A DNA stretch of 46,109 nucleotides from Corynebacterium kroppenstedtii (GCF_003243515.1 NZ_QFRA01000017.1:1-46109), one strand, 5' to 3'; shown: positions 18,206-28,626, counted from the first letter of the stretch. Notes: a model not told the origin generated them from the sequence alone. Numbers and translations: made by a program.

Positions 18206-19239
18206 CTAGCTTCGGCTGATGCGCTTCGTGCCTAGACTTTCGCACCGCGTCGCCCCTTGTTTGTGTTTACCGCGTGACATTCGCAGCAACAAATACACGA
18301 AGTACGGTGCACCCACCACGGCAATCAGCGCGCCTACCGGAATTTCCGTGGGAGCGAATGCCCACCTGCCTAGTGCATCGCACACCGTCACAAGGGTGGC
18401 TCCCCCAGGGCGGATACCAGAATTACTCGACGCACGGCGCTACCCACCAGCAACCGTGCTGCATGAGGAACGATCAATCCGGCGAAGCCCAGCACTCCTG
18501 CAGCAGCCACCGCGGCTGCACCCAATGCAATGGCGCACAAGATGGCGACCGCGCGCCACAACTTCTCATTGACCCCCACTCCAGCCATGGCGGAAGAATC
18601 CAAGTTCAGCATGTCCAAGTGCTTGGCCACGATCACGGTCAGCACGATCACGGCGATAACGACCGGAGCGATGATGTGGGCATCAGTGATGCTCCGCGCG
18701 TACAAGGAGCCCTTCAGCCATGTCATGGCCGCCCCTGCCTCCGGAGCTGCTTTGACCAGCAGCAATTTGGTCAGAGCACCCAACCCGAGTGAGACCGCAA
18801 CTCCCGTGAGGGTCAGCCGGATGGGATCATTCGCGCCCCTCCCGGCCAGCAGTAACACTAAACCAGCGCCCACCATCGCTCCGATAAACGCTACGGAGGT
18901 CAGCGCTTGGGCGGGGAGGGAACCCACACTCAGCAACGCGGCGACCGCCGCCAATCCACCGCCAGCAGTCACACCGACGGTATCGGGCGCAGCCAGCGGA
19001 TTACGCAGCGCTAATTGCAAAAGCGCACCGGAAACTGCCATGGCTGCGCCGGCAAGCATGCCCAGGAGCACACGGGGCATGCGGTAACACCAGACCAGCT
19101 TGCCACCGGAGAAAAGTTCCTTGACGACCTCCGCCGGGGGCTTCATCACAGCCCCCAACACCAAAGCCAGGATGACGGAAGCAGATAATACCGCCAACAA
19201 CAGCGCGATGAGAGTCCAGAATCGACCACGAGTAATCAT
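18206..19239 (-). pseudogene. FecCD-family permease (second), one-base frameshift near the C-terminus
   Basis: ATG 19239 overlaps the stop of the first permease (TAATG), with a GGATGGGG ribosome site; ATG 19254 is the alternative. The frame gives the full FecCD pattern: PRVLLGMLAGAAMAVSGALL, NPLAAPDTVGVTAGGG, and GLIVPHAARLLVG near the end. It then runs off frame at a GGGGG run near 18403-18407 and stops as SALGEPPL. With one more G it would read ALGGATLVTVCDALGRWAFA, continuing through TEIPVGALIAVVGAPYFVYL to a stop at 18206. The last two helices are therefore separated by a single missing base. Either a recent slip or a homopolymer miscall. Confidence 0.85.
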
Positions 19240-20302
19240 TAGCGGCCACCCCATCCTGAGCTTACGGTGCGTCGGGGTTGCACACGGTTAATCCCCCACA
19301 GCAACAATGGAACGCCGGCAATGGACGTCACCACACCAACCGGGGTTTCGGCCGGAGCCCAAATTGCCTGCGCTGCGGCGTCGGCAACCAAAAGAACTGC
19401 CGCGCCCACCAGAGGGGCAAGCAAGAGCCCCAAGCGATGACGGGGTCCGGCCACACGATGAGCCACAACGGCAGCCATAAGACCCAAGAATCCGATCGGC
19501 CCCGCAGCAGCAACCGCCGGTGCCACCAGAAAGACTGCGCAAAGCACCGCCAAGATCCGGGTGCGGCGGGGGTTCGCACCCACCGAGCTAGCTAAGGCAT
19601 CGCCGGCGGCGAGGGTGTCCAACGCGCGCCCCGAAAACCACATCAGGGGCACAATAACGGCTACGGCAATAAGGCAAGGAATGATATCGTCAATACGCAC
19701 TCCACCTAAGCGGCCGGATAGCCAGGACAGCACGGTGGAAAGCTGGGCTTCATCGATAACCAGGGTGACCGCCGTGAGCGCGGAAAATAGAGCAGAAATG
19801 GCGATACCCAGCAAAATCATGCGTTGCACGGCGGCTGCCCCGGTTGGATCAGCGGCGTTTGCCCGCAGCCCAATGCCAACCGTGATCACAGCGGCCAGCG
19901 CTGCACCGGCCAACGCACCGGGAAGCACGGCCGCTCCGGAAACAGTTCCGGTGATCGTGGTTCCCACCACAGCTCCGAAAGCCGCGCCGGAGTTCACACC
20001 GGTAATCTCCGGATCAGCCAAAGGATTGTGCGTAGCGGTGCGCAGCAGTACTCCGGCAGCTCCAAGCGCTAGACCAATGACCGTAGCGGCCAGCAGCCGA
20101 TCGCGCATCACGGCATGCACTTCATCGGCGAGCTGAGGAGCATCAGCGGGCACGATACCCCCCTCATTCGCCAGAGCCACATACCAGCGATCACTGCCAG
20201 GCAGAGGGCAATAGCAACGGCCGAAGCCGCCCGTCGCGGGTTGCGAGCGCGGCTGTCGGCATTCTTTACTACGGCCATGGCATCACTATTGCGCACAGTC
20301 AC
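19239..20302 (-). pseudogene. FecCD-family permease (first), one-base frameshift after TM1
   Basis: GTG 20302 (or ATG 20278) opens a frame with TM1, ASAVAIALCLAVIAGMW, that soon leaves register. The remaining helices continue in another frame, IVPADAPQLADEVHAVMRDR, then GVLLRTATHNPLADPEITGV, to TAA 19239-19241. One additional G in the GGGGGG run at 20158-20163 would join them as MRGGIVPADAPQ. A GTG at 20180 could start the second frame but would drop TM1. The gene follows the lipoprotein after a gap of about 117 bases and is coupled to the second permease by a TAATG overlap. Confidence 0.82.
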
Positions 20303-20418
20303 GATCGCGATGGCATTTCATCCTTACATCGGGATTGATTGCTAGAACTAGTTTTGGGCAGCAGTGGGTTAGCCCTGCTGGGCAGTTAACCATCTAACGC
20401 TGCTGAGGGGCTAAATAG

Positions 20419-21351
20419 TTAAGCCTTCGTCTTCGCTGTCTCAATGATCTGGTCCAGCATCTTCTCAGCAGCCAATGGACCTCGGGAGCGAGACCACGTG
20501 TCCTGCTCCACATCCACGATGTTCTTCACAACATCCTTGTATGGGCTGGCCTTGAATCCTTTGATGTCGTTGTAGAGGTACATCGTGTCCAGCTTCATGC
20601 CCGGCAGCTTGTCCCCGGTTAACTCCGCAACATCCGTTTTAGATTCTATTGCGGAACGCTCACCTTGGTAACCGTACTCGTATCCCGCTGCGGTCAGCAG
20701 AGACCCTGCGAAGGATTTCTCGATCCATGTGTAAAGGGTGTTCTTGGACCAGCCGACGAGCGCGGCGCGGGTGCCGGGCTTAACTTCTTTCTTGGCCTCA
20801 GCGATCTTGCCTTCGATACGGCTACGAACTTTCTTGGCCTTATCTTCCTTGCCTAGCTGCTTAGCGATGTCATCCATGGAATCCAAAACATCCGTGTAAG
20901 TAGCATCGGAGTAGGCCTTGGTATCCGCGATCTCCTTCAGCTGCGGCATGATCGCTTCTTGACGGGTGGGGCTGGCCAGAACCAGGTCGGGCTCCAACGA
21001 CTGGATGACCTCTAGGTTGGGCTGCTTCGCCTGGCCGACGGATTTCACACCGTCCAGCTTGCCTTCCAAGGTCTTCGGTGCTGCGGACTTGCCAATGTCA
21101 ACGACGCCCACCGGTTTCACACCCAGCGCGTCCAGGATTTCTTCGTAGCGCCAGTCCAACGCGACAACCCGCTTCTGGCTTGAGTTGCCCTTCCCCCTGT
21201 CGGGGCCATCGGATTGAGAACCGCACGCTACCAACAGTGCGGAGCCGAAAATGACCGCAATAAAGAGGGTAAACGCGCGAATGAGGCCGGAGTGCTGTCC
21301 GGCCTCGCGGCTCGCCCGTAGCCGGTGGACGTTCGTCATAGACATGTGCAT
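20419..21351 (-). CDS. iron-chelate/heme-binding lipoprotein (FecB/FepB-like)
   Basis: 310 residues from ATG 21351, preceded by AGTAGG; the frame is open to a TTG at 21384. A basic N-terminus and the lipobox LLVACGSQ mark a membrane-anchored lipoprotein. The periplasmic-binding fold (PF01497 type) is seen in KRVVALDWRYEEILDALGVK, then VGQAKQPNLEVIQSLEPDLV and the C-terminal VDVEQDTWSRSRGPLAAEKM. It captures the ligand for the permeases downstream. The ligand (siderophore or heme) cannot be read; the nearby IsdG-type enzyme favours heme, while the sequence itself looks more like ferric-citrate/siderophore binders. Confidence 0.85.
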   Translation of the reverse strand: MHMSMTNVHRLRASREAGQHSGLIRAFTLFIAVIFGSALLVACGSQSDGPDRGKGNSSQKRVVALDWRYEEILDALGVKPVGVVDIGKSAAPKTLEGKLDGVKSVGQAKQPNLEVIQSLEPDLVLASPTRQEAIMPQLKEIADTKAYSDATYTDVLDSMDDIAKQLGKEDKAKKVRSRIEGKIAEAKKEVKPGTRAALVGWSKNTLYTWIEKSFAGSLLTAAGYEYGYQGERSAIESKTDVAELTGDKLPGMKLDTMYLYNDIKGFKASPYKDVVKNIVDVEQDTWSRSRGPLAAEKMLDQIIETAKTKA

Positions 21352-21480
21352 GTGCCTACTACTACCCGAGTTACCCTCCCCCAATCAAAAAAGACCTAAC
21401 TCGTTTGTTCCCCGTTGTAAGAGCGACGACCCCGTTACCCTCCTAGAGTCAATTCATCGGAGCCGTCAACCAACAGTCAA

Positions 21481-21828
21481 TTACTCAGCAGCGTCCTTGG
21501 TCAGCATGACGTCGTAGTTTCGGACCACAGAATTCATCGAGCCGTGCGGAGGCTTCTTTACCTCTTCTTCTTTGCTGGATTCACGCTCACGCCATCCGTG
21601 GTCTTCGCGGAACTTGCGGGAATTGCGCCATCCCAGGAAAGCCTCCTGGTCGCGCCACCGAGTGATCACGATCCAGCGGTCGTCGGCAGGTTCCGTCGGC
21701 TTGCACAGCTCGAAGCCTTCGAACCCATCGAACGTGTCCAAGGACTGCATGTTCTGCGAAAAGCGGGAGACAACTTCATCCGCGCGATCTGACGTAATGG
21801 TCAGCTGGTTGGTAACTACGATGCTCAT
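21481..21828 (-). CDS. IsdG-family heme-degrading monooxygenase
   Basis: 115 residues of the antibiotic-biosynthesis-monooxygenase fold. The IsdG catalytic triad is present at the same numbers as in S. aureus IsdG: Asn7 (VVTNQLTI), Trp67 (EAFLGWRNS) and His77 (FREDHGW). IsdG/MhuD enzymes open the heme ring in the cytoplasm to release iron. The gene lies 129 bases upstream of the FecB-like lipoprotein on the same strand, so import followed by heme breakdown is a likely pathway. Upstream, around 21886-21904, CCAGCCTAACTTACC contains one good half-site of a DtxR box only (about 12 of 19), so iron control is possible but weakly supported. Confidence 0.85.
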   Translation of the reverse strand: MSIVVTNQLTITSDRADEVVSRFSQNMQSLDTFDGFEGFELCKPTEPADDRWIVITRWRDQEAFLGWRNSRKFREDHGWRERESSKEEEVKKPPHGSMNSVVRNYDVMLTKDAAE

Positions 21829-22166
21829 GGACTCATATTAAGCATTGGCTGGCTTATAAATAAAGCGACAGAACGTCGCAAGCCAATATATCCAGCCTAA
21901 CTTACCCCTTAAATAACAGGTGAGACTGTCGCAAAAACGACACAGGTGGAGAAAGTGCTGGTCAGAGGGGTAAAAACCGCGGGCGCTTAGCCCTCCAACA
22001 AACCGGGACACCCCCGTGGCCGTCGTCGGAAATAGAGCATAGATAGAGCCGTCACTATTTCACCAGAGGCATATCCGCGTCCAACACACGATCGCATGCC
22101 ACTACAAACATCACTCAAACGCGATAAACCTCCCCGCCGTCGCCAAGTTTGAGTAACTTAGATCAC

Positions 22167-22988
22167 ATGAATACTCGCACTGCAGCCCTCCTCGTCAAAC
22201 GCGTTCTCCGCTCGCCACGTCTCTTCGCCGCCGCCATGAGCGCGTACCCCCCTCTTTTCGCTGCAGGAGTGAGAGTCCGGGACATCTCCGACGATTGGTC
22301 GTCGGCGCATCTCATCCTCAAGGTCAACCGACTCAACAACAATGCACACGGGGCAGCATTCGGCGGATCGCTGTTCTCCATGACCGACGCCATGTTCGGC
22401 ACACTCGTTATGCAGCGCCTCGGGCGGGAGTACGAAGCCTGGACACGCACCGGCACATTCCAATACATCAATCCCGGCCGCAATAACGCCCACGCCACGG
22501 TCCAGATCACAGACGCAATGGTCGAGCAGATCAAACGCGAAATCGCCTCCGACGGTTTCTGCAATATCCCGTACACCACGGTCATTACTAACGACGACGG
22601 CTCCACCGTCGGCATTGGCCAGCAAGAACTCCACTGCCGGCTGCGCAAGAGTAAATCCCACCGCGAGCAGGAGCGTGGAAGCTCGTCCCCTCGTGTGGTC
22701 AACCGCCGCATTGAGCCCCACGAAGCTCGGGGAATTACTCTTCTTTCCTTGGCGACGGCGGTCGCGTGGCGTGCGTTCGGCCCGGCGTCATCCTCCGGGG
22801 AGCAACACGACGCCGACGCATCACACAACGCCGCCACGTTAACCACTCTCCTTAGCGCGGCTCGACGAATCCCCGACCCGGAAGACCGCGCGCGGTACGT
22901 CGTCAAGAAAGTGTTAGAGGAAAACGCGCTCACGCCCCAGGACATAAAAGAGATGGGAATTCCACCGCGGCTCATCTCCAACGAATAG
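22167..22988 (+). CDS. DUF4442 hotdog-fold thioesterase with C-terminal extension
   Basis: 273 residues from ATG 22167 (a TTG at 22149 is also open). Residues about 1-160 are a DUF4442/PaaI-like hotdog domain: NAHGAAFGGSLFSMTDAMFG is the substrate helix, and WTRTGTFQYINPGRNNAHAT follows. These act on acyl-CoA thioesters. A second part of about 110 residues (GITLLSLATAVAWRAFGPAS, later ALTPQDIKEMGIPPRLISNE) is not part of that fold and is not recognised. No signal peptide. It is intact and monocistronic, 92 bases before the reductase. Confidence 0.78.
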   Translation: MNTRTAALLVKRVLRSPRLFAAAMSAYPPLFAAGVRVRDISDDWSSAHLILKVNRLNNNAHGAAFGGSLFSMTDAMFGTLVMQRLGREYEAWTRTGTFQYINPGRNNAHATVQITDAMVEQIKREIASDGFCNIPYTTVITNDDGSTVGIGQQELHCRLRKSKSHREQERGSSSPRVVNRRIEPHEARGITLLSLATAVAWRAFGPASSSGEQHDADASHNAATLTTLLSAARRIPDPEDRARYVVKKVLEENALTPQDIKEMGIPPRLISNE

Positions 22989-23080
22989 AACCGCGGCCCG
23001 TGGTGTACCCGCGCCCGACCACCGCGACCACGCCCCAACACCGTTAACCGCTCTGCACCTACGTCGTTACACTGAAAACT

Positions 23081-24190
23081 ATGAGTAGCGCACATTATCC
23101 GAACGTGTACCAAGCTGCAGATGACCGCTACGAACCCGAGGCACACTCCCCCATGCCTTACAACCGCTGCGGGGATAGCGGCCTGAAACTTCCCGCCATC
23201 ACACTGGGATTGTGGCACAACTTTGGTGGGGATCGCCCCCTGGAAACGCAACGAGCAATCCTCCGCCGTGCGTTTGACCGCGGCATCACCCACTTCGACC
23301 TGGCCAACAACTACGGGCCGCCACCCGGATCCGCGGAATCCAATTTCGGCCGCATTTTTGCCCAGGACTTCCGCCCGTACCGCGAAGAAATGGTGATTAG
23401 CTCCAAGGCCGGCTGGTATATGAACAGCAGCCCATACGGCTTCGGAGGCAGCCGAAAGTACCTGGTAGGAAGCCTGGATGCGTCGTTGAAGCGGATGGGG
23501 CTGGACTATGTGGACATCTTCTACCACCACCGCCCAGACCCCGACACGCCCCTGGAAGAGACAATGGGCGCGCTCGACCACATCGCACGATCGGGGCGCG
23601 CGCTGTACGTGGGCATCAGCTCATACTCGCCCGAACTCACGCGGCAAGCACAGAGCATCGCCCGCGATCTGGGCACACCGCTCACCATCATGCAGCCGAG
23701 TTACTCCATGTTTAACCGGTGGATCGAAGGCCCCGACGGCCCCACCGACCCCTCCGTATCCCCCGCCGCGAAGACATCCTTGCTGAAAACATGCGCGGAA
23801 AACGGCATGGGAGTTATCGCGTTCTCTGTCCTTGCCCAAGGCCTGCTGACCAGCAAATACCTCAACGGTATTCCGGAAAATTCACGCCTGGGCAACCACA
23901 AGATGAACTCCACATTCCTCAACGACGACACCCTCGAAGGCATCCGCGCCCTCAACGCCATCGCCGAAGAACGTGGCCAATCGCTGGCAAAAATGGCAAT
24001 CGCTTGGGCACTTCGACGGCCAGAGGTGACGTCGGCACTGATCGGGGCAAGCTCGGTGGAGCAACTCGACGACAGCCTCGGCGCGCTAGACAACCTGTCA
24101 TTTACCGACGACGAGCTGCGCACGATTAACCGCTACGCGGTTGACCGCAATATCAACCAGTGGCAAGTAGCGACGGACTCCCGTGACTAA
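23081..24190 (+). CDS. aldo/keto reductase (YghZ-like)
   Basis: 369 residues with a TIM-barrel aldo/keto reductase fold of the YghZ/L-glyceraldehyde-3-phosphate reductase type. Catalytic residues sit in HFDLANNYGPPPGSAE (Asp, Tyr), VISSKAGWYM (Lys) and DIFYHHRPDPDTP (His). NADPH binding is by GVIAFSVLAQGLLTSKYLNG and SALIGASSVEQLDDSLGAL near the C-terminus. It reduces small aldehydes or ketones in the cytoplasm. Its last codons overlap the GTG of the ClC relic, so the two were probably co-transcribed. Confidence 0.9.
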   Translation: MSSAHYPNVYQAADDRYEPEAHSPMPYNRCGDSGLKLPAITLGLWHNFGGDRPLETQRAILRRAFDRGITHFDLANNYGPPPGSAESNFGRIFAQDFRPYREEMVISSKAGWYMNSSPYGFGGSRKYLVGSLDASLKRMGLDYVDIFYHHRPDPDTPLEETMGALDHIARSGRALYVGISSYSPELTRQAQSIARDLGTPLTIMQPSYSMFNRWIEGPDGPTDPSVSPAAKTSLLKTCAENGMGVIAFSVLAQGLLTSKYLNGIPENSRLGNHKMNSTFLNDDTLEGIRALNAIAEERGQSLAKMAIAWALRRPEVTSALIGASSVEQLDDSLGALDNLSFTDDELRTINRYAVDRNINQWQVATDSRD

Positions 24191-25679
24191 CCCCGAGCAC
24201 GACACTAACGGCCGCGACGGGAACGGCGACGTGAGTAACGACGCGGCCCCGGCGGCAAGTGGCCGCCCCCTCACCCGGCGCGAACGCATCATCAGGTGGG
24301 CCACCGGGTACCACAGCCTCGAATGATGGAACGAAGCCAAAGAACGCCCCTCGATGTCGATGGTTCCGCTGACCATTACGGCCGTGATGGTGGGGTTCGG
24401 CACCGGCATCATTGCGTCCTATTTCCGCGTATGCCTCGAGCACGCGGAAGCGTGGCGGACCACGGTGTTTGGCTGGACACAAGGCCACGGGATCATCGGC
24501 GTGATCGTCGCCATTGTTGCTCCCGCGGTGTTGGCCATGGTGGGGGCCGCGATGGTTCGCCACCTGGAACCGGTGGCGGAGGGGTCGGGCATCCCCCGCG
24601 TCGAGGCCATCGTGAAGGGCAACGCCAACCCCACCCACATGCGCTTGCTGCCCATCAAGTTTGTCGGCGGGCTGATGTCCATCGGCGGGGGTTTGGCGCT
24701 GGGGCGCGAAGGCCCGTCGGTGCACCTGGGTGCGTCGGTAGCGACGATCTTGGGGCGGACGTACCGCAATAACCGCGCCGACCTGCGCTTATTGATCGCC
24801 GCCGGTGCGGCCGCCGGGCTCACGACCACGTTTTCCGCTCCTCTGGCCGGTGCCGTATTTGTGCTTGAGGAGTTGGTCAACGCTTCGAGGCGAGAATGAC
24901 GGTGGCGGTTCTCTCGGCGTCCGGGGGCGGCGTATTCCATCGCGCATGTGATCGTCGGGGATGATCACGTATTCCCGCTGCCCGAACCTGCCCCGCCGAC
25001 GCTGGATAACGGCCCATTTTTCCTGATCGTGGGCCTGATCGCTGGGTTCACTGGGCTGCTGTACAACCGCACGCTCATGCGGACCCTGGCGGTGGTCGAC
25101 GCGTCGACGTTCCCTGTGGAACTCCGCGCGGGCATGATCGGAGCGGCCATCGGTGTCGTCGGTTATCTCGGCCCGAATCTGGTGGGTGGCGGAGATTCCC
25201 TGACGATGGATGCTCTCATGGGGCGGGGCACCGTCATGGTTCTCCTCGGCCTGCTGATCTTGCGTTTCATCATGGCGATCGGTTCGTATGTCGCGCTCAC
25301 GCCGGGCGGTTTGTTCGCCCCCATGCTTGTGTTGGGCGCCGAGTTGGGGCTGATCGTTGGGCTTGTCTGTCACGCGCTGTTCCCGCAGGTCGAGCCGGAT
25401 CCGTCGGCAATGGCAATCGTCGGGATGGCCGCACTATTTGCCGCGAGTGTGGGCGCGCCGGTGACCGGGCTTGTTCTGACCACCGAGATGACGGGCGCCG
25501 TGGTGCTCCTCCCGCCGCTTTTGGGTGCGTGTGCAGCCGCGATGTTCATCGCCGTGGTGTTTAAGTGCCGTCCTATTTACGACGCTTTGGGTCTGCGGTC
25601 GGCACGAAACGTTGCGAAGAATGCTGCAGCCATTGAGGAACGGACGCAACGGGCGATGAAAGCGGAGCATGAGCAGTAG
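24183..25679 (+). pseudogene. ClC-family chloride channel/antiporter, multiply broken
   Basis: The frame from GTG 24183 gives a hydrophilic N-terminus ending PLTRRERIIRWATGYHSLE, then TGA at 24324-24326. It continues with SMVPLTITAVMVGFGTGI (first helix) and the ion-path motifs AEGSGIPRVEA and GREGPSVHLG. Near 24870 it leaves the family frame; a matched pair of one-base indels within about 60 bases leaves a stop at 24897-24899, where the correct reading would be RFEARMTVAVLSAS. It then returns to YSIAHVIVGDDHVFPL and TPGGLFAPMLVLGAELG (third motif), ending at 25679. ClC proteins exchange chloride and protons. The mix of a nonsense codon and indels indicates real decay. Confidence 0.82.
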
Positions 25680-25796
25680 GGAGAGGGTGGCCACCACCGA
25701 AAGATAGGTTTTGCAAAGTTTTTACTTTGTTTCCTATCGACGTTGATGTGCTGGGACTATAGTTCTCAAAAAGCTCAATTCCCAGGAGGAGGTCCC

Positions 25797-27156
25797 ATGC
25801 CCCGCACTGCTCCCCAAACGTCTCAACCCGATCGGTTTTCTCGCGCGCACACGACGAGACGTCAGCGCTCCGTTCTTGCAGGCCTAAGCCTCAGCGCTTC
25901 TCTAGGAATCACCTCGACACTCGCTATTCCCACTGGGATCGCGTATGCTGGTGAGGCCCAGGGCACTGTGAGTCAGCCCACCGAATCCATCCCCGGAAGC
26001 AATGACCCGCACCTGATGGATGCTGCAGTTGGTGGCACGACTGAGCCTGGCACGCTCACGAAAGTCGAACCACTGAATCCGGCTATTGCTGTGCCGCATG
26101 CGGGAGCGTCGTATCGAATCACGTACTGGACGGTGAATTCCCAAGGTCAGCCAGCGCTGTCTACCGCAGCCGTTTATCTTCCCCAAGGCAAGGCGCCTGA
26201 AGGCGGATGGCCGGTTATGGCCTGGGCACATGGCACAGTCGGCCTCAACGACGTGTGCGCCTACTCTACAAACGGTCCAGCCGCATGGGAGAGAGATTGG
26301 GATTATCTGAATTCGTGGATGGACCAGGGCTACGCAATTGTTGCCAGCGACTACGTCGGTCTCGGAACGCCCGGCAACCATCCTTATTTGGACGGCAAAG
26401 TAGAAGCCCACAGTGTTGTTGACGCAATTAAGGCGTCCACAACACACTTCACGGAGTTAGCCAAAAAGTGGTTCGTCGCCGGACAGTCGCAAGGCGGCGG
26501 CGCTGCAATGTTTACAGCGCGGTATGCAGAAGAATACGGCCAACAGCGGCGGATTGTCCTACCGCGGTGCCTTGGCCACCGGGGTTCCTGCCTACATTGA
26601 AGACTTACTACCAGTGGTGTTCCGTCCGGGCGTGGTCCCACCAGGAAAATTGGGTGAACAAAACGTGCTGCCGACCCTGACCACCTATCTTCTTTACATT
26701 GTTTCCGGGCTTCGTACCGCGCACCCGGAGTGGGACGTCAATTCCTATCTCACCGATTACGGAAAGAAATGGGTTGACTATGCCGAGGGGCCAATATGCG
26801 ACACCCTGTCGACCCCATCGCATCCTGCCCCTGAAGGAATTACGGATGTCGTTAAAAAGGAAAACATCCGCATTGAAAAGGTATTTTCCAAGCCCTTAGA
26901 CACCATGCCAGGATTCAAACAGGCCCTCAAGGATTACATGAGAATACCCGAGTCGGGGTATAACCAACCTGTTTTTATCGGCCAAGGAGGATTGGACACC
27001 GACATATTTATGCCCGGCGCTGTAACTCTTGCGGAGAAGATGAAGGCTAGCGGCCAGCCAGTCACGTTCAAGTTCTATCCCGATAAAGATCACAGCGGAA
27101 CGGTGAACAGGTCTAAAGAGGACAGCATCCCGTTCGTTAAAAATGTGATGAGTTAG
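25797..27156 (+). pseudogene. secretory lipase (LIP family), one frameshift
   Basis: ATG 25797 follows AGGAGGAGG. A twin-arginine-like basic N-terminus (TTRRQRSVLAGLSLSASL) and a signal peptide ending near AYAGEA indicate export. The alpha/beta-hydrolase has MAWAHGTVGLNDVCAYS, the nucleophile elbow VAGQSQGGGAAMF (G-x-S-x-G) and, after a frameshift at about 26540-26547 (one extra C in GGCC would explain it), SGGLSYRGALATGVPAYIED. The acid region GGLDTDIFMPG and the catalytic His in PDKDHSGT follow, to the stop at 27156. These enzymes release fatty acids from lipids; in lipid-dependent corynebacteria that would be a nutritional and virulence trait. All catalytic residues survive in the two frames. 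Confidence 0.85.
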
Positions 27157-27174
27157 TTACTCAACGGCGACACT

Positions 27175-28194
27175 TTAGGATGCCGCGCCATGATGCAACC
27201 GCTCGTGCCCGCTGTGGCCCCTCGCTTCCAATTGGAATGTGGTGTGTTTGATGGCCACCGGGAAGTGCTGCGCTGTGCAATCCTCCAGAGTGTGAAGAAT
27301 CCGGTGGTGCTCGGCTGCGGACAGGCCACTATCCACCGCCACGTGCGCGGTTAATGCCACCACACCCGTGCTGATGGTGTTGATGTGAAGGTCGTGGCAA
27401 TCCTTCACCCCATCGACACCGCAAATATGTTCGCGCACGTCATCGAGGTCGATTTCGTCGGGGGTGGCCTCCATCAGGATTCGGATCGCTGTGCGGAGGA
27501 GCGTAAACGCCCGCGGCACCATCAGCGCAACGATAAACAGGGACGCGATCGAGTCAGCGCGCACCCACCCCGTCGCTAATCCAATAATCGCGGCAAGAAT
27601 GACAGCCAGCGAGCCCAGCGCGTCGTTAACCACCTCGAGAAATGCGGCCCGCATATTGAGCGAACTTTCGCGCCCACCTGCCAAAATGATAATCGATGCG
27701 GCGTTGGAGACCAGGCCAATCGTTCCGATGATGAGCATGGGCACGGGTTCCACATCGGGCTGGCTAATGAGGTGAGATATGCCCTCTACCGCGACGACTC
27801 CACAGATAATAATCAGCATCCCTGCCTGCAGTGCGGCGGCAAGTACCTCCGCTCGCGACCATCCCCACGTGAAGCGGTTATTGCGCGGCCGCTGCGATAA
27901 ATGCACAGCAATCAGGGCGATAACCAGGCCCGACGAGTCAACCAACATGTGGCCTGCATCGGCCGCGAGGGCCAACGACCCGGAGATCCACGCACCGATG
28001 AGCTCTGCGATCAAGATTGTTGCGGTGACCGCGAGGGCGGCAATCAGGCGGCCCCGCGACGAATCACCATGATCGTGGGAGTGGCCATGAGAGTGCCCGT
28101 GGCCGTGTTCATGCACGTGGCCCGCTCCGTGCTCATCATGTTCGTGATGATCCGCCTCCACATGGTCGTGTGCGTGGGGCATATTGTGAGCCAT
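27175..28194 (-). CDS. czcD: CDF-family zinc/cobalt exporter (CzcD-like)
   Basis: 339 residues from ATG 28194, behind GGAGA; an upstream ATG at 28221 lacks such support. The N-terminus is very His-rich (HAHDHVEADHHEHDEHGAG and repeated HGHSHGHSHDH), a metal-trapping tail. Six transmembrane helices include the site motif ADAGHMLVDSSG (His and Asp) and the FLEVVNDALGSLAVI helix with the second Asp pair. A cytoplasmic ferredoxin-like domain ends the protein (GVKDCHDLHINTISTGVVAL). It pumps divalent metal out against protons. Named by similarity only; the metal is not shown. Confidence 0.9.
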   Translation of the reverse strand: MAHNMPHAHDHVEADHHEHDEHGAGHVHEHGHGHSHGHSHDHGDSSRGRLIAALAVTATILIAELIGAWISGSLALAADAGHMLVDSSGLVIALIAVHLSQRPRNNRFTWGWSRAEVLAAALQAGMLIIICGVVAVEGISHLISQPDVEPVPMLIIGTIGLVSNAASIIILAGGRESSLNMRAAFLEVVNDALGSLAVILAAIIGLATGWVRADSIASLFIVALMVPRAFTLLRTAIRILMEATPDEIDLDDVREHICGVDGVKDCHDLHINTISTGVVALTAHVAVDSGLSAAEHHRILHTLEDCTAQHFPVAIKHTTFQLEARGHSGHERLHHGAAS

Positions 28195-28626
28195 GATCGT
28201 CTCCAAAAAGTATTCGGGCACCAGAAGAGGTATTCAAGCAATAGTGAGCGTTATGACATGGCAGCCGTCATCGGCCATAGCGCTCGCCACCGTCACGCTC
28301 TCCGTCGCGGCCGTATCCACCGCGCGAGTTTGTTTTCAATAGCGCCATCGTTGTTTTCAATAATTCTGACCCTAACACTCAGCCACCCGATACTACAAGG
28401 CTTTTTCCTAAAACAATCTCAACTTACACCCCCACATCATCACCACAACGATGTCACCACATTTTCATTAAGCATCCACAGTCACCCACTCACACACCGC
28501 CCCACCCCGACATTCCCCACTACAAGGCCAATTCGCGCAGCGTGGAATTCTCACCTGCAACTGATACCCTGAGAAACTGTTTATTGTCTGTTTATGTCCA
28601 CTTAAACCCCCAGGTGTTGATGCTTC
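28195..28626. other. intergenic region upstream of mrp
   Basis: About 430 bases between the divergent CDF gene and mrpA with no supported gene. It is rich in CAC/CCC tracts. ACTACAAGGC occurs twice (about 28394 and 28519), which could be chance. The promoters of both flanking genes must lie here. Confidence 0.4.

Noticed and set aside
22163..23581. A 472-codon minus-strand open frame.
   Set aside because: It lies antisense to the thioesterase and reductase genes, shows no family motif, has skewed Arg/Ser content and is a frame shadow of GC-rich coding sequence.
6925..24326. In-frame TGA codons (relE, esterase, ClC, MFS) as possible selenocysteine or recoding sites.
   Set aside because: The families lack selenoproteins, no SECIS-like hairpin follows, and the neighbours also carry TAG stops, frameshifts and deletions, so plain decay is simpler.
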